A stretch of DNA of 64,000 bases from Bacteroidia bacterium. GTDB lineage: Bacteria; Bacteroidota; Bacteroidia; Flavobacteriales; Flavobacteriaceae. The stretch lies in NCBI GenBank assembly GCA_030431055.1, contig JAUIJA010000001.1, positions 124,001 through 188,000 of the forward strand. The letters are read 5' to 3'. Shown in pieces: positions 53,281-61,881 of this stretch. The position numbers and the translations under genes are program-made. Under the pieces are notes generated by a model that saw only the letters and a list, made by a program, of their open reading frames with translations, searched no databases and was not told where the DNA came from. How positions within the stretch are numbered: position 1 is the stretch's first letter; each line of letters begins with the position of its first letter.

Positions 53281-53363
53281 TTGTCACTCTGTAAGAGTCT
53301 AAAAAATACTAAACTACACAATTTGACTAAAATTAAACATCTCGACTCCGCTCGATGTGACAA
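53281..53363 (+). repeat. Inverted-repeat element TTGTCAC...GTGACAA (II)
   Basis: TTGTCAC (53281-53287) and GTGACAA (53357-53363) are perfect 7-bp ends. The right arm holds CATCTCGACTCCGCTCGATG. It begins 15 bp after element I and ends 1 bp before the dusB stop codon on the other strand, so the whole spacer is made of the two elements. Confidence 0.75.
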
Positions 53364-53364
53364 T

Positions 53365-54360
53365 CTACCCACTAAACTGATAATCAGCATACACTTCTTC
53401 AATTTCTTTAAAAACATCAAGCAATTGGTGTAAACCATCTGTCGTAACTAACTTTTGTTTGTATTCTTTAAATCCGTGAATACCTTTAAAGTAATTGGTA
53501 TAATGACGACGCATTTCAACTACTCCTACTCTTTCATTTTTCCACTCCACACTCCAAATTAAATGATTACGAGCAGCTTCAATTCTATCTTTCATTGTAG
53601 GAACAGGCAAAATTTCTCCTGTTTCAAAAAAATGCTTAATTTCATTAAAAATCCAAGGATAGCCAATCGCCGCACGACCAATCATAATGCCATCAACACC
53701 GTATTTATTTTTGTATTCCAATGCTTTTTCAGGTGAATCGATATCACCATTACCAAAAATAGGCATCGTAATTCTCGGATTGTTTTTTACACGTGCAATA
53801 TGTTCCCAATCTGAATGACCTTTATACATCTGTGCTCTTGTTCTTGCATGAATACTTAATGCTTGCACTCCAATATCTTGTAATCTTTCGGCAACTTCAT
53901 CAATATTAATTGAACTTTCATCCCAACCTAAACGTGTTTTTACTGTAACTGGTAAAGAAGTACTATTAATTACTGCTTTTGTCAAACGAACCATTAAATC
54001 GACATCTTTTAAAACTCCAGCTCCAGCTCCTTTAGAAACGACTTTTTTAACAGGACAACCAAAATTTATATCTACCAAATCAGGTTGAACAGTTTCCACA
54101 ATTTTAGCACTCATCGCCATAGCTTCCTCGTCACCACCAAAAATTTGAATCCCAACAGGACGCTCGTAGTCGAAGATATCAAGCTTCTTTTTACTCTTCA
54201 TCGCATCTCGAATTAATCCTTCTGATGAAATAAATTCAGAATACATTAAATCAGCTCCGTGTATTTTACACAAACGTCTAAAAGGCGGATCGCTTACATC
54301 TTCCATTGGAGCTAAAAGCAAAGGAAATTCTGGTAATTCTATGTTGCCAATTTTGGGCAT
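53365..54360 (-). CDS. dusB: tRNA-dihydrouridine synthase, DusB type
   Basis: A 331-residue FMN enzyme reducing uridine to dihydrouridine in tRNA. It has FPLLLAPMEDVSDPPFRRL (FMN-binding TIM-barrel start), the catalytic cysteine in VDINFGCPVKKVVSKGAGAG, TVKTRLGWDESSINI, SIHARTRAQMYKGHSDW and the phosphate-binding MIGRAAIGYPWIF. Length is normal. The stop codon sits directly against an inverted-repeat element. The gene is divergent from lepA, with a structured, repeat-laden 343-bp spacer between. DusB is chosen over DusA/C by the overall pattern and is a confident but not exclusive assignment. Confidence 0.93.
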   Translation of the reverse strand: MPKIGNIELPEFPLLLAPMEDVSDPPFRRLCKIHGADLMYSEFISSEGLIRDAMKSKKKLDIFDYERPVGIQIFGGDEEAMAMSAKIVETVQPDLVDINFGCPVKKVVSKGAGAGVLKDVDLMVRLTKAVINSTSLPVTVKTRLGWDESSINIDEVAERLQDIGVQALSIHARTRAQMYKGHSDWEHIARVKNNPRITMPIFGNGDIDSPEKALEYKNKYGVDGIMIGRAAIGYPWIFNEIKHFFETGEILPVPTMKDRIEAARNHLIWSVEWKNERVGVVEMRRHYTNYFKGIHGFKEYKQKLVTTDGLHQLLDVFKEIEEVYADYQFSG

Positions 54361-54379
54361 AAGTATTTATTTTTTTTTG

Positions 54380-54387
54380 CAAAAATA
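54380..54387 (-). promoter_or_regulatory. -7 element of dusB (minus strand)
   Basis: On the minus strand TATTTTTG fits TAnnTTTG and ends 19 bp before the dusB start. No -33 TTG is found at the right distance. Confidence 0.4.
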
Positions 54388-54449
54388 CGATTTTTTAAAA
54401 CTTTTATCGATGCTTTCTTCAAATCCTATTTTTAATGAAAACTTTAAAT

Positions 54450-54457
54450 TATATTTG
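54450..54457 (+). promoter_or_regulatory. -7 element upstream of the structured lepA leader
   Basis: TATATTTG is an exact consensus match and is 246 bp upstream of lepA. Transcription would begin around 54462-54466, exactly at the first helix of the RNA candidate. The -33 region has only a T-run. Confidence 0.6.
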
Positions 54458-54466
54458 CAGATTATT

Positions 54467-54664
54467 GCGTGAGAGATGGAAACGACATCTTTTTTACGTC
54501 AGTTCGAGTGTTTTGTTTCACTTTTCGATACTTTCGCATAGCGAAAACTCGACTCGAGACAAAGTCGAACAGAGCGAAGCTAAGTGACGAAACAAAATGT
54601 ATCGAGAATAGTAAAAAAATATAGTGAACAGCCCGACCTTGTTTAAAAAAACAAGGACACGCCC
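54467..54664 (+). ncRNA. Candidate structured RNA in the lepA leader
   Basis: This fills the 343-bp gap between dusB and lepA (54361-54703). P1 closes the structure: GCGTG (54467-54471) with CACGC (54658-54662). P2 is AGATG (54474-54478) with CATCT (54486-54490), loop GAAACGA. P3 is TTTTTTAC (54490-54497) with GTAAAAAA (54611-54618), and its loop contains palindromic copy B. P4 is CCTTGTTT (54637-54644) with AAACAAGG (54649-54656). The joining strand TATAGTGAACAGCCCGA is unpaired. A hairpin ACTGAA/TTCAGT (54669-54685) follows before the lepA ATG, without a T-run, so the RNA is probably a leader and not a terminated sRNA. The motif GCGTGAGAGATGG...ATATAGTGAA...GCCCGACC recalls a recurring flavobacterial sequence; identity with a named Rfam family is not checked. 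Confidence 0.5.
54503..54608 (+). repeat. Palindromic dispersed repeat, copy B (106 bp)
   Basis: Begins TTCGAGTG and ends ATCGAGAA. Outer arms are TTTTGTTTCACTT and AAGTGACGAAACAAAA. The inner hairpin TTTCGC-ATA-GCGAAA spans 54532-54546. It is nearly identical in its core to copy A at 52112-52219, and lies inside helix P3 of the RNA candidate. Confidence 0.9.
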
Positions 54665-54703
54665 AGAAACTGAAACAAGTTCAGTTTGACAAATTGAAAG
54701 AAG

Positions 54704-56500
54704 ATGAAGAATATTAGAAATTTTTGCATTATTGCGCACATTGACCATGGTAAAAGTACTTTGGCAGATAGATTATTAGCAGCGACACAAACAGTGACAG
54801 CTCGTGAAGAAAAAGCGCAATTGCTTGACAATATGGATTTAGAACGTGAACGTGGAATTACTATTAAAAGTCACGCGATTCAAATGGACTATATTCATAA
54901 TGGTGAAAAGTTTGTTTTAAATTTAATTGACACTCCAGGTCACGTTGATTTTTCTTACGAAGTATCTCGTTCTATTGCAGCTTGTGAAGGCGCGTTATTA
55001 ATTGTTGACGCTGCGCAAAGCATTCAAGCACAAACGATTTCTAATTTGTATTTAGCCTTAGAAAACGACTTGGAAATTATTCCTGTTTTAAATAAAGTTG
55101 ATTTACCAAGTGCAAATCCTGAAGAAGTTAGTGATGATATTATTGAATTACTTGGTTGTGATTTAGAAGATATTATTCACGCTTCTGGAAAAACAGGTTT
55201 CGGAGTTGATAAAATTTTAGAAGCGATTGTTGAGAAAGTTCCTGCTCCAAAAGGAAATGTTGACGAGCCACTTCAAGCGTTAATTTTCGATTCGCATTAT
55301 AATCCTTTTAGAGGAATTGAAGTAATTTTCCGTGTAATTAACGGAGAAATCACAAAAGGTCAGCGAATTAAATTCATGGCTACTGGTAAAGAATATTTTG
55401 CAGATGAAGTTGGGACTTTAAAATTAAACCAAGTTCCAAAACAAAAAATATCAAGTGGTGATGTTGGATATTTAGTTTCAGGAATTAAAGAAGCTAAAGA
55501 AGTAAAAGTTGGTGATACCATTACTGATGCCAAGAATCCTACAACCAATATGATTACTGGTTTCGAGAACGTAAAACCAATGGTTTTTGCTGGAATTTAT
55601 CCAGTTGATACTGAAGATTTTGAAGACTTACGTGCTTCGATGGAAAAATTACAATTAAACGATGCTTCGTTAGTTTTTGCTCCTGAAAGTTCAGCAGCAT
55701 TAGGTTTTGGCTTCCGTTGTGGTTTCTTAGGAATGCTACACTTGGAAATTATCCAAGAGCGTTTAGAGCGTGAATTTGGTATGACAGTTATTACTACTGT
55801 ACCTAACGTTTCATATTTGGCTTACACTAAGAAAGAACCAGACACAGCAATTATTGTTAATAATCCATCGGATTTACCAGAACCTTCAAAATTAGATAGA
55901 GTTGAAGAACCTTTTATTAAAGCCACTATCATTACCAAATCTGATTTCGTAGGAAACGTAATGAGTTTGTGTATTGAAAAACGCGGACAAATTACAAATC
56001 AAACTTATTTAACACCAGAACGTGTTGAACTGAATTTCGATATGCCTCTTGCTGAAATTGTGTTTGATTTTTATGATCGTTTAAAAACAGTTTCTAAAGG
56101 ATATGCTTCTTTCGATTATCACCCAATTGGTATGAGGTCTTCAAAATTAGTTAAACTTGACGTTTTATTGAATGCAAATCAAGTTGATGCTTTATCAGCT
56201 TTAATTCACGAAGACAATGCATATACTATTGGTAAAAAAATGTGTGAGAAATTACGTGAATTAATCCCAAGACAACAGTTTGATATTCCTATTCAAGCAG
56301 CTATTGGAGCTAAAATTATTTCTCGTGAAACTATTAAAGCACTTCGTAAAGATGTTACAGCTAAATGTTATGGTGGAGATATTTCTCGTAAACGTAAATT
56401 ACTAGAAAAACAGAAAAAAGGTAAAAAACGTATGCGTCAAGTAGGAAATGTTGAAATTCCGCAAGAAGCATTTATGGCTGTTTTAAAATTGAACGATTAG
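54704..56500 (+). CDS. lepA: Elongation factor 4 (LepA)
   Basis: LepA is a ribosome-bound translational GTPase that back-translocates stalled ribosomes or aids initiation-complex assembly. The 598-residue protein has all G motifs: [15 protein letters not shown] (G1), [12 protein letters not shown] (G2), [12 protein letters not shown] (G3), NKVDLPSA (G4). The LepA-specific C-terminal domain is marked by the end [20 protein letters not shown] and [14 protein letters not shown]. Length is normal. Transcription probably starts 240 bp upstream and runs through the structured leader. No lepB follows, unlike in proteobacteria. Confidence 0.98.
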   Translation: MKNIRNFCIIAHIDHGKSTLADRLLAATQTVTAREEKAQLLDNMDLERERGITIKSHAIQMDYIHNGEKFVLNLIDTPGHVDFSYEVSRSIAACEGALLIVDAAQSIQAQTISNLYLALENDLEIIPVLNKVDLPSANPEEVSDDIIELLGCDLEDIIHASGKTGFGVDKILEAIVEKVPAPKGNVDEPLQALIFDSHYNPFRGIEVIFRVINGEITKGQRIKFMATGKEYFADEVGTLKLNQVPKQKISSGDVGYLVSGIKEAKEVKVGDTITDAKNPTTNMITGFENVKPMVFAGIYPVDTEDFEDLRASMEKLQLNDASLVFAPESSAALGFGFRCGFLGMLHLEIIQERLEREFGMTVITTVPNVSYLAYTKKEPDTAIIVNNPSDLPEPSKLDRVEEPFIKATIITKSDFVGNVMSLCIEKRGQITNQTYLTPERVELNFDMPLAEIVFDFYDRLKTVSKGYASFDYHPIGMRSSKLVKLDVLLNANQVDALSALIHEDNAYTIGKKMCEKLRELIPRQQFDIPIQAAIGAKIISRETIKALRKDVTAKCYGGDISRKRKLLEKQKKGKKRMRQVGNVEIPQEAFMAVLKLND

Positions 56501-56582
56501 AATATTTTCAATAAAAACATAAAATGTTTAAGAATTTAATTATTCTTAACCATTTTTTTATTTTAAACATCATCATAAAATT

Positions 56583-56590
56583 TATATTTG
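56583..56590 (+). promoter_or_regulatory. -7 element of the T9SS type B protein gene
   Basis: TATATTTG lies 33 bp before the ATG at 56624. It overlaps an in-frame TTG at 56588, which rules that codon out as start. Confidence 0.6.
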
Positions 56591-56623
56591 CTAACTTTAA
56601 ATGATTTAACCCCAAAAATCAAT

Positions 56624-59600
56624 ATGAGAAAACTAGTTGTAATATTTTTCTTTCTTTTAAGTTTTAATTCCTATTCTCAAACGGTTTCGGTTGATAATAC
56701 CACAAATAGCGCAGATGATTTAGTAAACCTATTACTGAATAGTTCTTGTATTGAGTTTGAAAACGCAATTGTTTCTTCAAATCAATCTGTAGGATATTTT
56801 AATAATAATGCTTCAAGTTTTCCAATCAATGAAGGAATTGTAATAAGAAGTGGAAACGTTATTGATACTCAAGGGCTTTACACAAATTCTAATTTAGGAT
56901 CTACAACTGTTGGCGGTGGTGTTGATTCATTTTTGCAAAGCTTAAGTGATAGCAGTAGTGGAACCACCAATAGCTTGACCGATTTAGCTTATTTACAATT
57001 TGATTTTACTTCAATATCGACTTCCTTTAGTTTTGACTTCTTATTTGCTTCTAATGAATATGGAGAATTTCAGTGTTTATCTAATGATATTTTTGCTTTC
57101 GAATTAGAAGATTTAGTAAGTGGAACAATAACCAATTTAGCTGTAATTCCAACTACAACTACACCTGTAGCAGTAAGAACAATTAAAAATTCAGCATATA
57201 ACGGAACATGTAGTTCTACAAACCCAACATTATTCAGTACTTACAATGTAGATAACCCAGCAGCTTCAACCATAAACATGCGAGGCCATACAGTTGTTCT
57301 TTCTGCCTCATCAAGTATTATAGCTAATCATCCTTATCGATTAAAAATGGTAATTGCAGATTATGTTAGTACCAATTATGATTCTGCTGTTTTTATAGGT
57401 GCAGGAAGTTTTAATACTGAATTTGATTTAGGAGACGACCAAACTATTTGTAGTGGAGACGAATTTTTGCTAGATACAGGTTTAGACAACACTTACACTT
57501 TCCAATGGCTACAAAATGGAAGCATTATAGCTGGAGAAACTAGTCCAACCTATACGGTTACAGAACCTGGAACTTACGAAGTAATTATAGATAAAGGAAC
57601 GTGCCATATTGAAGATACAATTATTTTCAATCCGTTAATGGTAAATGCTCCGCAAGATTTATTTAATTGTGAAAATGGTTCTGCTACTTATCCTTTCGAT
57701 TTAACTCAAAACGATGAAACTTTTCTGGGTATAAATTCATCTATTTTCGATGTCTATTATTACGAATCTCCAACAGATATTGTAAACGACAATCCGATTT
57801 CTACTGGAGATTTAAGTAACTTTATGAGTGCGGGACAAACGATTTACATTAGAATTTTAAACAATAATACCGGAAATTATTGTAGTGCAATTTATCCGTT
57901 TGATTTAATTATTAATCCTTCAGTTTCTGCTGGAAATACTACAGACGGAAATACTTGTAATAGTTTAAGTAGTGGAATTCCTTACAATTTATCTACACAT
58001 GATAGTGAAGTGATAAACGGTCAAACTGGAAGTTACACCATTACTTATTATGAATCTGAAACCGATGCACAAAATGGAATAAATTCTATTCCAGCAAATG
58101 TGATTATTCCACAAGGAACGACAACAATTACGTATTGGATAAAAATAGAAGATGCTACCAATTCAAATTGTTTCGATGTTACTAGTGTAACCATCACAAT
58201 AAACCCATTACCCGCTGTTGATGAGATTGACGATATTGTAGAATGCTCTCAATATGAATTACTTCCTCTTACAAATGGAACTTACTATTCACTACCTGGC
58301 GGACCAACAACGCCTGGACAAATTCAATTAAATACAGGCGACATTTTAGTTGACGGAGGTACTTATTATATTTTTTCTGGACCAGATGCTAACGGCTGTA
58401 CAAATGAAAGTTCGTTTGTACTAACTTTAATAGATGAATATGTACCTTTACTGGATCATTGTGGTGAGTTTGAAGTTCCTTCTCCACCTCATGGTATGGG
58501 TGCTTATTATACAGATTTTGGAGGACCAAATGGAACAGGAACACTCATTCCTACAGGCACTATTTTTCCAAATAATGGAAGTACTACGATAATACAACCC
58601 ATTTTTTATTATGCTGAAATTGATGGTGTTTTATGTAGAGATGAACAATTCGACTTTTACATCCACCCTGAACCTGTTGTTGACGACCCTATTGATGTTA
58701 CTTCATGTTATTCTTATACTTTGCCAGCATTAACATTAGGTAGTAATTATTATTCTGGAGCAAATGGCACTGGTACAAATTATCCTGTTGGACATATTGT
58801 TAGTAGCACAGAAACTATTTATGTTTTTGGATCAGAACCCCATGTTATGTCAAATGGCAACAATGGAAGTTGTGACATTAATAATCCTTTTGAAGTTGTA
58901 ATAATTGACCCAACACAATTTCAAGATGTTTTTGAATGCAGAGAATATTATTTACCAAGTACTGATACTGGCGGTTATTATACACAACCACTTGGACAAG
59001 GAACACAGCTTGACATAACACAATCAATTACTCAAAGTCAAACTATATATTATTTTGCCAACACTACCGATGGCGCTAATTGTACCGAACAATTAAGTTT
59101 TGATATTACAATTTATCCATTACCTGCAATTGACGAAATTGAAGACGGCACATTTTGTGGAGAATTTATACTTCCTACAAACAGTGGAACTTATTATATG
59201 CTTCCTGGCGGACCAAGTATAGCTGGACAAATTCAATTAAACGAAGGAGATATTATTGATTTAGCTGGTGGTTATCCTTCGGGAACATATTACATCTATA
59301 ATGAAGAAACACATGTTTTACCTGATAGTTCCACTTTAACTTGTATAAGTGAAGATGACTTTACCATTACAATTGAACCTTTCCCAGGTTTAGGAGAAGC
59401 AATTAACGAGCATAAGTGTGCTCCATATACTATTTCTCAACCAGCTCAAGGCGATATTTACACTGCTCCTGAAGGTCCAAATGGAACAGGAACTATCATT
59501 GATTATACAGAAGAATACACTGCAACCGAAACCTTCTATTTATATTATGAAGATCCAGTGAATGGTTGTAAAATAGATAAAGAATTTCAAAAAATCTATA

Positions 59601-60943
59601 GCGCTATAAATCTTCCTGAATATCCTGATGTTGTTAGATGTGATAGTTATGTTTTACCTGAACTAGTAAATCCTACTCCAAATCCATTAGTAGATAATCA
59701 CGTAAGCTATTACATTTTACCAGGCGGACCAGATGTTACAGGTCAAGTTGAATTATTTGAAGGAGATGTTATTGATTTATCTAGTGGTTACCCTCCAGGA
59801 ACATATTATGTTTATGGAATAAACACCGATAATCATTTAGCAAATTGTACTCAAGAAGAATCTTTTACAGTTACTATTTTAGAAACACCTAAGTTAAGTA
59901 ACCATCCTACTGTAGATTTTAATTCTTTAGACGGAATGTCATATTGCGGTGATTACACTCTACCTGACCCAAATGATGCAACGCTAACGTATAACATTAA
60001 TTATTATTCTGTACCAGGTGGTGACTCCGCAAATATAATCAACCTAAGCGATTATACTTTTAGTGTTGATGCTGGTACTTCAGCCGAAAGTTTTGAGGTT
60101 TGGGTTTACGGAGAAGTTTCAAGTTATGATGAATCTACAAGTTCACAAACTGTGTGTTATGATGAAACTAGTTTTGAATTCACTATTCATCCACGGCCAA
60201 CATTTGAAATTGAAGATGGAATTATTTGTTTAGATCCAATTTCTAATGAAACTATAGAAAGTTACACTTTAGTTTCTGGCTTAGACGCTTCAGATTTTAC
60301 GGTTAATTGGTATTTAAACGGTGATTTAGTTGGAACAGGATTAAATTATGAAGCTACTCAAGCTGGAACTTATACAGCTGAACCTATTAAACTAACTTCG
60401 GAAGCTGCTCCAGATTGTAATTATGAACCAACAGATGTTATTGTTACAGCCTCAAGCTCTGCTATTGCATCTGTTTTAGTAAGTTCGCCTTTTGAAGAAG
60501 AAGCCGTTGCAACAGTAACTATTACAAATGGAATAGGAAATTACACTTTTCAATTAGACGAAAACATACCACAATCCAGCAATGTTTTTCATGATGTAAG
60601 TTCTGGTGAACATACGATTACCATTTATGATGAGTTAGGAAACTGTGGAAGTTTTATTTTAACATTTACTGTAATAAAGTATCCAAAATTCTTTACTCCG
60701 AATGACGATAATTATAATGATACTTGGAATATTTGGGATTTGAGAATTGATCATCCTGAAGCTGTTATTTCAATATTTGATCGCTACGGAAAACTTCTGA
60801 AACAAATTTCGCCTTTAGGTAATGGTTGGGACGGAACTTACAATGGCGAAAAACTTCCTTCTACTGATTATTGGTTTGTAGTTGATTATGCAATCAACGG
60901 AGAAGAACAACAGTTCAAAGCACATTTTAGCATGAAAAGATAA
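56624..60943 (+). CDS. Large secreted protein with choice-of-anchor L domain and T9SS type B sorting domain
   Basis: The ATG at 56624 gives 1439 residues and begins with a signal peptide (MRKLVVIFFFLLSFNSYSQ). Residues ~20-250 form a choice-of-anchor L type domain (NEGIVIRSGNVIDTQG; FDFLFASNEYGEFQC). Next come Ig/PKD-like modules, several carrying a recurring pattern with YY.LPGGP..GQIQLN.GDI, seen around residues 550, 850 and 1030. It ends in the CHU_C/T9SS type B domain: YPKFFTPNDDNYNDTWNIWD, then SIFDRYGKLLKQISPLGNGW and YWFVVDYA. It should be delivered to the cell surface or medium by T9SS, as an adhesin-like or structural protein. No enzyme motif is visible. Monocistronic, with its own promoter and terminator. 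Confidence 0.92.
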   Translation: MRKLVVIFFFLLSFNSYSQTVSVDNTTNSADDLVNLLLNSSCIEFENAIVSSNQSVGYFNNNASSFPINEGIVIRSGNVIDTQGLYTNSNLGSTTVGGGVDSFLQSLSDSSSGTTNSLTDLAYLQFDFTSISTSFSFDFLFASNEYGEFQCLSNDIFAFELEDLVSGTITNLAVIPTTTTPVAVRTIKNSAYNGTCSSTNPTLFSTYNVDNPAASTINMRGHTVVLSASSSIIANHPYRLKMVIADYVSTNYDSAVFIGAGSFNTEFDLGDDQTICSGDEFLLDTGLDNTYTFQWLQNGSIIAGETSPTYTVTEPGTYEVIIDKGTCHIEDTIIFNPLMVNAPQDLFNCENGSATYPFDLTQNDETFLGINSSIFDVYYYESPTDIVNDNPISTGDLSNFMSAGQTIYIRILNNNTGNYCSAIYPFDLIINPSVSAGNTTDGNTCNSLSSGIPYNLSTHDSEVINGQTGSYTITYYESETDAQNGINSIPANVIIPQGTTTITYWIKIEDATNSNCFDVTSVTITINPLPAVDEIDDIVECSQYELLPLTNGTYYSLPGGPTTPGQIQLNTGDILVDGGTYYIFSGPDANGCTNESSFVLTLIDEYVPLLDHCGEFEVPSPPHGMGAYYTDFGGPNGTGTLIPTGTIFPNNGSTTIIQPIFYYAEIDGVLCRDEQFDFYIHPEPVVDDPIDVTSCYSYTLPALTLGSNYYSGANGTGTNYPVGHIVSSTETIYVFGSEPHVMSNGNNGSCDINNPFEVVIIDPTQFQDVFECREYYLPSTDTGGYYTQPLGQGTQLDITQSITQSQTIYYFANTTDGANCTEQLSFDITIYPLPAIDEIEDGTFCGEFILPTNSGTYYMLPGGPSIAGQIQLNEGDIIDLAGGYPSGTYYIYNEETHVLPDSSTLTCISEDDFTITIEPFPGLGEAINEHKCAPYTISQPAQGDIYTAPEGPNGTGTIIDYTEEYTATETFYLYYEDPVNGCKIDKEFQKIYSAINLPEYPDVVRCDSYVLPELVNPTPNPLVDNHVSYYILPGGPDVTGQVELFEGDVIDLSSGYPPGTYYVYGINTDNHLANCTQEESFTVTILETPKLSNHPTVDFNSLDGMSYCGDYTLPDPNDATLTYNINYYSVPGGDSANIINLSDYTFSVDAGTSAESFEVWVYGEVSSYDESTSSQTVCYDETSFEFTIHPRPTFEIEDGIICLDPISNETIESYTLVSGLDASDFTVNWYLNGDLVGTGLNYEATQAGTYTAEPIKLTSEAAPDCNYEPTDVIVTASSSAIASVLVSSPFEEEAVATVTITNGIGNYTFQLDENIPQSSNVFHDVSSGEHTITIYDELGNCGSFILTFTVIKYPKFFTPNDDNYNDTWNIWDLRIDHPEAVISIFDRYGKLLKQISPLGNGWDGTYNGEKLPSTDYWFVVDYAINGEEQQFKAHFSMKR

Positions 60944-60944
60944 A

Positions 60945-60977
60945 TAAAAAAGCCAACTTTAAAAGTTGGCTTTTTTT
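60945..60977 (+). terminator. Bidirectional terminator
   Basis: AAAAAAGCCAACTTTT pairs perfectly with AAAAGTTGGCTTTTTT with no spare loop beyond the stem tip. It fills the 35-bp gap between convergent genes. Confidence 0.92.
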
Positions 60978-60978
60978 A

Positions 60979-61851
60979 TTAAAAATTCTTCAGATTAATA
61001 ATTTCTTGTTCGGTAAGAAAACGCCAGTTTCCTCTAGGTAAATTCTTTTTTGTTAAACCAGCAAAAGTAACGCGATCTAACTTGATTACATTATACTTTA
61101 ATTCTTCAAAAATTCTTCTTACAATCTTAACATTTGCAGTTTTCATTTTCACACCAATTTCAGCTTTTGGTTGATTTTCAATATAATCGATTTCTTCTAC
61201 AAAGATTTTATGTCCTTCAATTATAATTCCTTTTTGGATTTTCTCTAAATCTTCAAACTTTAAATTCTTATCTAAACTTACATGATACAATTTAGACGAA
61301 CGTTGATTTGGTGCTGTAAACTTAGTTAGCATTTCATTATCATTGGTAAACAACAACAATCCAGTTGTGGTTTTATCCATTCTTCCAACAGCTTGTAATT
61401 GTGATTTTGAAGCGTTTTTAACCAAATTCAAAACATTTTCCGAATTTCTAAATTCATCTCCTGAAGTTGAGAAGTTTTTCGGTTTATTTAACAACACATA
61501 AACTCTTTTTTCAGGAGTGATAGAAGCGCCATCAAACTTAACAACATCGCCAGGTTTTACTTTGTAACCCATTTCTGTTACAACTTCACCATTAACCATT
61601 ACATTGCCGCTTTCGATATAAATATCTGCTTCTCTTCTACTACAAACACCAGAATTTGCAATATACTTATTTAATCTAATTTCGTCTGAATTTGATTTAG
61701 GTTTTGGTTGGCGTGATCTATTTTCATTTCTAGAAAAACCTGCTGCATTATTCCTTGTTGGTGCATTTCCTCTTGCATTACTTCCCTTTCTAAATCCACC
61801 TTGTCTTCCTGATCCAGAATTTCTTTTACTATTGCCTTGATGACGTGACAT
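60979..61851 (-). CDS. RsuA/RluB-family rRNA pseudouridine synthase
   Basis: A 290-residue enzyme isomerising uridines in rRNA. Residues 1-~55 are a basic, Gly/Asn/Arg-rich low-complexity tail (SRHQGNSKRNSGSGRQGG and on). The S4 RNA-binding domain starts near 57 (IRLNKYIANSGVCSRREADIY), and the catalytic domain has the Asp in AVGRMDKTTTGLLLFTND. The usual GRLD is GRMD here, which keeps the catalytic Asp. RluB, RluE and RluF types are hard to separate by eye. It is the last gene of the minus-strand run containing UbiA and the mevalonate kinase, with a 30-bp gap. Confidence 0.92.
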   Translation of the reverse strand: MSRHQGNSKRNSGSGRQGGFRKGSNARGNAPTRNNAAGFSRNENRSRQPKPKSNSDEIRLNKYIANSGVCSRREADIYIESGNVMVNGEVVTEMGYKVKPGDVVKFDGASITPEKRVYVLLNKPKNFSTSGDEFRNSENVLNLVKNASKSQLQAVGRMDKTTTGLLLFTNDNEMLTKFTAPNQRSSKLYHVSLDKNLKFEDLEKIQKGIIIEGHKIFVEEIDYIENQPKAEIGVKMKTANVKIVRRIFEELKYNVIKLDRVTFAGLTKKNLPRGNWRFLTEQEIINLKNF

Positions 61852-61881
61852 ATCTTTTAATTTTTTGCAAAGATATGACTA

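Noticed and set aside
52112..54608. Copies A and B as ends of a composite transposon carrying the GHMP kinase and dusB
   Set aside because: They are in the same orientation, flank no transposase, and the genes between are ordinary core genes. Nested small repeats explain the data better.
54518..54831. Minus-strand open frames of 76 and 62 codons across the dusB-lepA spacer
   Set aside because: They run through the palindromic element and into the lepA coding sequence. The amino-acid patterns are not protein-like and no promoter or homology cue supports them.
56588..56623. TTG at 56588 as start of the T9SS type B protein
   Set aside because: The codon overlaps the TATATTTG promoter element, so it would precede the transcript start. 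The signal peptide begins at 56624.
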